Positions 57,675 to 64,000 of a DNA stretch of 64,000 nt are shown piece after piece (position 1 is the stretch's first letter; every line of letters begins with the position of its first letter). Under the pieces are notes generated by a model that saw only the letters and a program-made list of their open reading frames with translations, did not search any database and was not told the DNA's origin. The position numbers were made by a program, and so were the translations under genes. Source of the stretch: Phellopilus nigrolimitatus. Its lineage: Eukaryota > Basidiomycota > Agaricomycetes > Hymenochaetales > Hymenochaetaceae. The stretch lies in assembly GCA_021029095.1 (NCBI GenBank), contig JAJOHG010000062.1:1-64000 (forward strand). The letters run 5' to 3'.

Positions 57675-60141
57675 CGCCTTTTGCGCGCGGCGCCCGCTTC
57701 TTTTATTGGATGTGTTTTGTATATCTTACTGCTAATTATTGCTCCATCGATTTCTTATTGCTGTCGGAAACAAGTTATGTGCTATGTGTGTGTACAACGT
57801 CTCCCCCCACCACCACCCTCGTCCCCACTTCATGCCTCTCACGCGCCTGATTCTCCTTCTTCTGTTTCTTTTTCTTCTTTTTTTTTTCTTTGTCTGTTTT
57901 CTCGTTCCTCAACTACCCAACCCCGACTCGGTCCGCAATCTTATACGTTTTTATCTCATCCCCGTCCGCGCCGCTCTCCTGCTTGTCTGTCCCATCGTGT
58001 TCTCATGAATCCCTCCTCTCTGTTTCTCCTCTTTTAAACTTCGCTGCTCTCGACTCATCTCACCGCGTCTCATGTCGTGCTACCGCTGCTGTGCTCTTCG
58101 TCTCTTTTCTCTTTTTCTTTTCCTTACTCGTACATACTCACACTTCCTACTTCTCTTCTCACTCTGTTCAGGTCGTTTACGTGTAAATACAGGATGCATA
58201 TGGAGTCTGGAATATACAGGGCACGTCAAAATCATAACTTGCGCACCGATGAGAACATGGTCAGCCGGGATGTATATGTTTCCAAATGATAAAAGAGAAC
58301 CCGATGTGAGTAGTGTCGCGGCTGTCGCCGTCTTCTTCCTGACTATCGACGAAGTCCGCTGATGATGGGGAGGGCTCGAGTATTCAATCCCTTCCTCTCA
58401 TCTCGTTGCCGTCCTATCCATCTGTGAACTCAGGCCCAACACGGCCCCGGTTCCTTGCTACGGCAAGCCGCGGGACTGGTACATTGATACCATCGAAGGT
58501 GCTACAAGCTTAACTGGAAACCAAAAGTACAAGAGAAGTTCGCATGCTCCGCTTAGTCTCGAGCTCTCGGTGTACTCCGCGTCGGACGAAATCACGGAGC
58601 CAACTGCCATGCCACAACGTCGACAGTGAAAGCAGGCGGCAAGTGTGCTGACGGACTCGCAGTCGCAGGGACTGCTCGTTCACGGAGAAAAAAGCAGAAA
58701 TCTAGAGAAGTGTCGCGGTGTGGTGCAGATATCAGATTTGCAATAATGAATTTTGCTGGAAAACGAGGTGAAGGCCTGTCATGTGAAGAGGAGCAGTTCT
58801 TAATCCGAATCAAGAATTTTAGTTACGGCCTGGGCGCGCGAGGTGGATGGAGCGTCTGGAGAACCGGGAGTCGCTGTTTTCGCGGCCCAGAAAGCAGACG
58901 ACGCCCCACGACTGCGTGCAGCTGGCGCAAAGCCGCGACGAACGCACGCGTTCGTGGTTGTCATTCTCCGTTGCGCCTAGGCAGGAACTCTAAGTCGGCA
59001 GAGACCAAGAGAGATATCAGAGCAGACAAGCTGCTTTTCAAGCGGACGCCATGCTGCAAAACTTGGAGATGCTGCAGAGACGAAGACGAGCACGAACTGC
59101 CAATGGGTGTGGTCGAGACGAAGATGAAGCACGCGTCGACCGCGCATGCATGACTTCGACTAAAACAAGACGGCACCTCCTCTCAAGTCAACTTCTACTG
59201 TACGATATCTCGAAATTGTATCTGACGGGCTCAACTGAATGGAGAAGCGATTTCAAATACTATCATACTCAACGGTCCGTTTTAAATCTGGAAGTGACCT
59301 CAAGGCCTTGTGCTCTTCCTGCACACCTGTCGAGGCTGTCATCGATGCTTCAGTCGACGCAGTCGCCGTTTTGGTTCATAGAAGTCGAAAAGTTCAAGAT
59401 AAACAACGAAGTCGAGCCCTGTGCGTCTAGCGAACTCTTGAAGCTTGCGGGCCAGCGCGATAAAGTACTTGTTGGCTTCGACGCTTCCAGAGCGGACCGC
59501 AACCCTCGTGCGCTGCTTGTTCATATTCCCAACCTGTCGTCTCCCCGTTTCCCCTTCTGCCTATTTCTTACTGTCGCACCCATGCAGCGGGACATCTTTA
59601 TGCACTTGGCCACCCGCATCCTCCTTATCTGCGGACACGGACACTTATCAAACCAGTGGCCAGACTTGAATACATTCTGTTACCTTTATTCTCATGTCTC
59701 ACTCAGTCTCACTCACGCTTGCGCCTACTCATTTCTCTGCAGACATCCATGCTCGTACGTCAAGTGCGCGCCGGCACCTCCATTTGACTCAGTATTCTCC
59801 TCGAATGACATAGCTACCAAGGGTTAGTGCAGTCAAGTGCGTCATTCCCACCTGCCTGTATGTCTGTCTCGCACTGCTCATCACACTCTGCATGCGGACG
59901 TCGGGCCTTCACGCACTCCAGCATGAAAGGCTTTCTTGCTCATTCTCTGGCATTGAGGATAGTGATTCATGTCATGGCACAGCGCAATAACCAGCTAACA
60001 TTTATCCGGCCCACTAATATTTTTTGTCTTGATTTATCTTGACATGGCAAATATGTGTATCCAGATCCGAACTCAAATTTAATCAGCTACAGAATACAAG
60101 AATTGCTTGTTAGATACTCTATGTATCATAACAAAATGCCT
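57675..60141. other. Intergenic between convergent genes
   Basis: A CT-rich 3' UTR-like tract covers about 57700-58150. At about 58370-58630 a plus-strand frame without ATG reads NTAPVPCYGKPRDWYIDTIE and could be a decayed exon. A frame at 59051-59827 has no recognised content. No repeat shared with the NLR modules was identified. Confidence 0.35.
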
Positions 60142-63100
60142 TCAAATCGCAGTGACCCTATGAACTTCTGCCCAAGATGAACCGCCCCATACATCAAGCT
60201 TTGACCAGTCCAGCTTTGGAGTATACCTTTGCCGATTTCTTGAAATGCATATATCACTCCTATCACATATGATACCTCTATACTCATACGGCACCCAGAG
60301 CAAAAGATCACCTTCAACATCTCTCAACCACCCATCATCTGAAATCTTATTCTCTGGAAGTCTCTGGCATGATTGAAAGTCCTTTGATTCAATGTCTACA
60401 TTCCAAATATGGATGCTTGCATCACCTGAACCAGAAACAATGTGCATTCCATCAGGAGAATAGGCAACAGACATCACAGAATCTGAATGACCTATGAGGG
60501 GTGCACCTATAGCTTTATAAGTATTGGCATCCCAAACACAGACTGAGCCACGTGTTGAGCCAGAGACAATGTGTGTTCCATCAGGGGAGTAGGTAGCAGA
60601 ATAGGCTGTGTCTGAAAGACTTCCTACGACCTTCCCACTCTGGGCATCAGTGATGTAGATGCCAGTGCCATAAATCTTGTACCGTTCTGAACTTGAACAA
60701 CTTGAAGATAAAATATATTTGCCATTAGGGGAGTATTCAACAGAGGAGACAAAGCCCACATGGATTCTGGATGACTGTTTCACAGCTTTCCCAGTCCCCA
60801 CATCCCAGATACAGACAGTGCCATCTTGTGACCCAGATGCAATGCTACTTCCATCAGGAGAGTAGGCAAGAGAAAAGACTCGACCTCCCCCTCCAAACTT
60901 CTCTGTTACAGCCTTTCTTGACTGGACATCCCATATACAGATGGTGCTGTCTCCAGAGACAATATACTTCCCATCAGGAGAGTAGGCAACAGAATTGACT
61001 CTTAGGATATCAGAGAAGTAGCCTTGAGCATAGCTATTAGCATATACTTGTGAAGGTTTTCTTGGTGGCTCTCCTTCAATCTTGCCTGTCTGGGGATCCC
61101 AGATACGTATGGTTTCATCACTTGAACCAGAAACAATATACTTCCCATCAGGGGAGTAAGCAACAGAATTCACCCATGAATTATGACCCCTGAAAGGCTT
61201 TCCTACAGACTTCCCAGTCTCTGCTTCCCAGACACAGATGGTCATGTCTCCTGAGCCAGACACAATGTGCTTTCCATCAGGGGAGTAGGCAACAGATACA
61301 ACACTTTGTGAATGACCCACATGTTGCTCTTCTACATTCCTGGTCTGGGAATCCCAAACACAAATAATTCCATCACTTGAGCCTGATACAATGTACCTCC
61401 CATCAGGGGAGTATGCAACAGATCGCGGTGCTGAACGAGCTCTAAATTTCCCCACTAGATTGCCACTCTGAGAGTCCCAGATGCAGATAGTGCAGTCATT
61501 TGAACCAGAAACAATGTGACTTCCATCAGGGGAGTAGGCAAGAGAATCAACCCATCCCAGATTTTTTGTGGATAACTCTTTTATGATTTTGCCAGACTGA
61601 GTATTCCAAATGCAGAGTTTGCTAAATAAGCCAGATACAATGTGTCTCCCATCGGGGGAACAGGCAATAGACAGGACATAATATGAATAGCTTGTAAGTG
61701 GTTCTCCTATAAGCCTTCCAGTCTGTGCATCCCAAATATGGACAGATTTGTCTACTGAACCAGAAACAATGTGCTTCCCATCAGGCAAGTAAGCAACAGA
61801 AAGAACAATGTCTACATGGCCTGTAAGTGGTTCCCCTACAGAATCCCCAGTCTGGGAATCCCAGATGCGCACAGTCTGATCCTCTGATCCAGAAACAATG
61901 TGCCTCCCATCTGGGGAGTAGGCAACAGACCTGACAGAATGTAAATGTCCTTTCAGTGGCCCCACTATAACCTTCCCAGTATGGGCATCCCAGATGCTGA
62001 CAGTTTTCTCATCTGAGCCAGAGACAATGTGCCTGCCATCAGGGGAGTAGGCAACAGAATAAACACATTCTGAATGTCTTGTAAATGGCTCACCCACAAT
62101 CTTCCCAGTCTGAGCATCCCAAATGTAGATGCCATTGCCACCTGATCCAGAAACAACAATGTGCCTCCCATCTGGAGAGAAGGCAACACAGAAGATTGCT
62201 CTTTGTGTCTTCACTGTCCACAGAGAGCCTCTCCAATGAAGATCTTTTCCTGACATAATCAAAGGTTGGTTTGAGAACCAATGATAAAACTGCTTTGCTA
62301 TATAACTTTCTGTTGGCACCCAAGATAATGCAGAGATGTAAAGATGAGGTGTGCTGATTGCAATAGGTTCATAAAATGCAGAGACAAATCGATAAAGGTC
62401 TTTGGCAGCTATCTCAATTTCATAGCAGTGCTGTAAGAAATGCATGTGAGCAAAGAGTGAAGGAAAAGAAATAAGTCAGCCTTACTCTGAAGCAATTGGA
62501 AATTTGAATTAAGACATCTATGCTTGGTTTGAGTTCATTTATCAAACTTAAAGCCTCAAGCCAAAACAGAGCATTTGGCTTGCACAACACTTCTTGCACC
62601 AATGTCTGTACTGCCTGGTCTTTCAAATCTATGTTTGAACCTGAAAGATGACTGTACTGAAGTGACAGGGGAATGCATCTGAAAATCCTGTCTTGGAGAT
62701 CTGTAATATCTGTGTTCTTTACATATGATGACTGCAGATTGCATATGTTGAATTTCAGCTTTGTCTGCATAATCTGTAGGCAACTTGTGGCCATAACTGA
62801 GTCTATATCCTTTGAATCTTTCCAAAATGTTTTAGAGCGCCTTTCATTGCCTATAAAGTCCAAAAAGGATGGATGGCAGACACGAATAGAGTCTCCAGCT
62901 GCTGAGTCTTTATACAAGACAGATTGCAAGGAATCAATGACTGTTGACAAGACATTGGCAGGAATAAGTTCATTGTTGTGATTGGACAAGAAATCTGCAA
63001 GTGCAGCAGAGGAAAGTGGCCTGTTCCTAGCAGTGACAAAGATAGCACCAAGGATCCACTGGATTATGACAATGTTATCCCAGTCACCTTGGGAGAGGCT

Positions 63101-63997
63101 AGTTAGGACAGTGGTATAAAGCTTGTCCAACTCTGCTTCTGGGTTCTGAGCTGGGTCTGAGGAAAGAATCTGCTGCAATACAGCAAGCTTGTTAAGCTTC
63201 ACTCTGACAAAACGGATGACAGTGCTGATCCAGATGAAAAGCCCTGAAGCCCTTCTTGCCAAGGCCAGTATGCTGGCTTCTGTAAGCCCAGAAGAATTGT
63301 TTCCAATAAGCTCCTGCAATTGTTCCCTTGTATACTGAATGATGTCATCCTGTGCATTCACACTATAGATATCCAATGTTCTCATCAGAGTTGCAGCTTG
63401 GTTAAACCCTTTCTGTATGTCTGGAAGAGGTCTGCTGGTGACAAAAACCTTAAGCCAGGAGACAAGTCCTGCAAGTTGAGCAAGATAGGATGCAAAAACA
63501 GAATCATCACACTCATCCAAAGCATCCACAACTATGATGAGGGGTTTTGTCTGGGAGATCTGGCTGCACTCAGAGAGTGGATCTAGAAGAAGAGCTTTAA
63601 ACTGCAGCTCTATTGCTTTCTGTGCAATATCTGCATCTTTCCCTAGCACCTGTAATACAACATCCTTGAATGGTTTGCAATGCTTAGCCAGGAAATAAGC
63701 CAAAGTGGGAATGAGGTGCTGAGGGGTCCTGCATTCTGGGATATCCCTCTCGAAGAAAAAGCACCCTGCAAGGAGACCCTGCTGATCAAGAGCAGAAGCA
63801 ATTGATGAGGCTATGGAGCTTTTTCCAGAACCTGCAATGCCATACAGCCAGAAAAGCTTGCTTGAAGGATCCTGAGAACCAGACCAATCAACAATCTCCT
63901 GCAATATAGCCATCCTCAGTGCCCTTCAAACAGGAGTGATCAGGCTTATAATGAGCTGCGAAAACTGGATGGAGTCTATCAAGCAGTTGAAGTTCAT
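60142..63997 (-). CDS. NLR-4: NACHT / WD40 receptor, partial at window end, one frameshift
   Basis: Two exons are visible, 63997-62486 and 62430-60142, joined by a 55-bp intron at the same place as in the other NLRs. The window ends exactly at the acceptor of the NACHT exon (cag|atgaacttcaa), so the C2-like and helical exons lie beyond it. NACHT has GIAGSGKSSIASS, LIIVVDALDEC and VTSRPLPDI. Between CLKGT and MAILQEIVDW one extra base near 63922 breaks the frame. The exon length then also fails the phase that holds in the other three NLRs, so it is an indel. The WD exon encodes 763 codons with 14 diverged repeats and a tail DDGWLRDVEGDLLLW. It is the most distant paralogue and stands in opposite orientation. 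Confidence 0.82.
60399..62202 (-). repeat. WD40 repeats of NLR-4, 14 diverged units
   Basis: Fourteen blades were counted. Unlike the other arrays, framework positions vary (for example AYLPDGKHI, ACSPDGRHI, EYSPNGKYI) and unit length ranges from about 40 to 58 residues, with insertions such as QVYANSYAQGYFSDILR. The array shows no sign of recent homogenisation. Confidence 0.82.
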
Positions 63998-64000
63998 CTG

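Noticed and set aside
53631..57850. Several long ORFs on both strands (for example 53631-54473 and 55303-56121 minus, 56999-57850 plus)
   Set aside because: Very high GC content leaves most frames open. Only the spliced plus-strand frame closes all phases with GT..AG introns, and the others are Arg/Ala-rich shadows.
1..64000. tRNA or rRNA genes
   Set aside because: No cloverleaf-type A/B box pair or rRNA core string was recognised by eye. A tRNAscan-SE run would be decisive.

Overview
The window is nuclear DNA of a filamentous basidiomycete, most likely a wood- or litter-decaying Agaricomycete. Most introns are 50-70 bp with GT..AG ends. There is a secreted CBM1-GH5 mannanase, a lineage-expanded protein family typical of Polyporales/Agaricales, NACHT-WD40 NLR-like receptors and a Ty1/copia element. 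No tRNA, rRNA, CRISPR array or bacterial-type operon was seen.

Layout. 0-2 kb: C-terminal or whole gene of an expanded uncharacterised fungal family (+). 3.1-4.7 kb: five-exon CBM1-GH5_7 mannanase (-) with a 1-bp frameshift. 5.6-8.3 kb: seven-exon TVP38-like Golgi/VTT membrane protein (-), also with a 1-bp frameshift. 8.9-31.7 kb: two tandem copies of an ~11.4 kb module. Each holds a metallo-beta-lactamase (MBL)-fold gene followed by an 11-exon C2-like/helical/NACHT/WD40 receptor (NLR-1, NLR-2). 31.7-38.8 kb: debris of a third module with deletions and inversions, mixed with small genes and fragments (zinc finger, unknown 194-aa protein, RGG and coiled-coil fragments). 39.0-44.6 kb: a MITE-like element with 150-bp terminal inverted repeats, split by a full-length Ty1/copia retrotransposon with apparently identical LTRs. 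44.7-51.2 kb: NLR-3, with 14 WD repeats and an in-frame stop before them, followed by an inverted MBL remnant. 53.7-57.7 kb: a 1258-aa low-complexity protein whose start codon is split by an intron. 60.1-64 kb: NLR-4 (-), cut at the window end, with 14 diverged WD repeats.

How it fits together. The core is a birth-and-death NLR locus. The receptor gene, the MBL gene and their spacers were copied as one unit, and copies then decayed at different rates: one intact MBL plus at least six remnants, two intact NLRs, one stop-containing NLR and one frameshifted, cut NLR. WD repeats of NLR-1 to NLR-3 are nearly identical except at a few positions, as in the HET-D/HET-E allorecognition receptors of Podospora. 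These genes are therefore candidates for self/non-self or pathogen recognition, and the co-duplicated MBL protein for a partner, which is inference only. Several host genes carry isolated 1-bp frameshifts, so draft sequence error must be weighed against true pseudogenisation.
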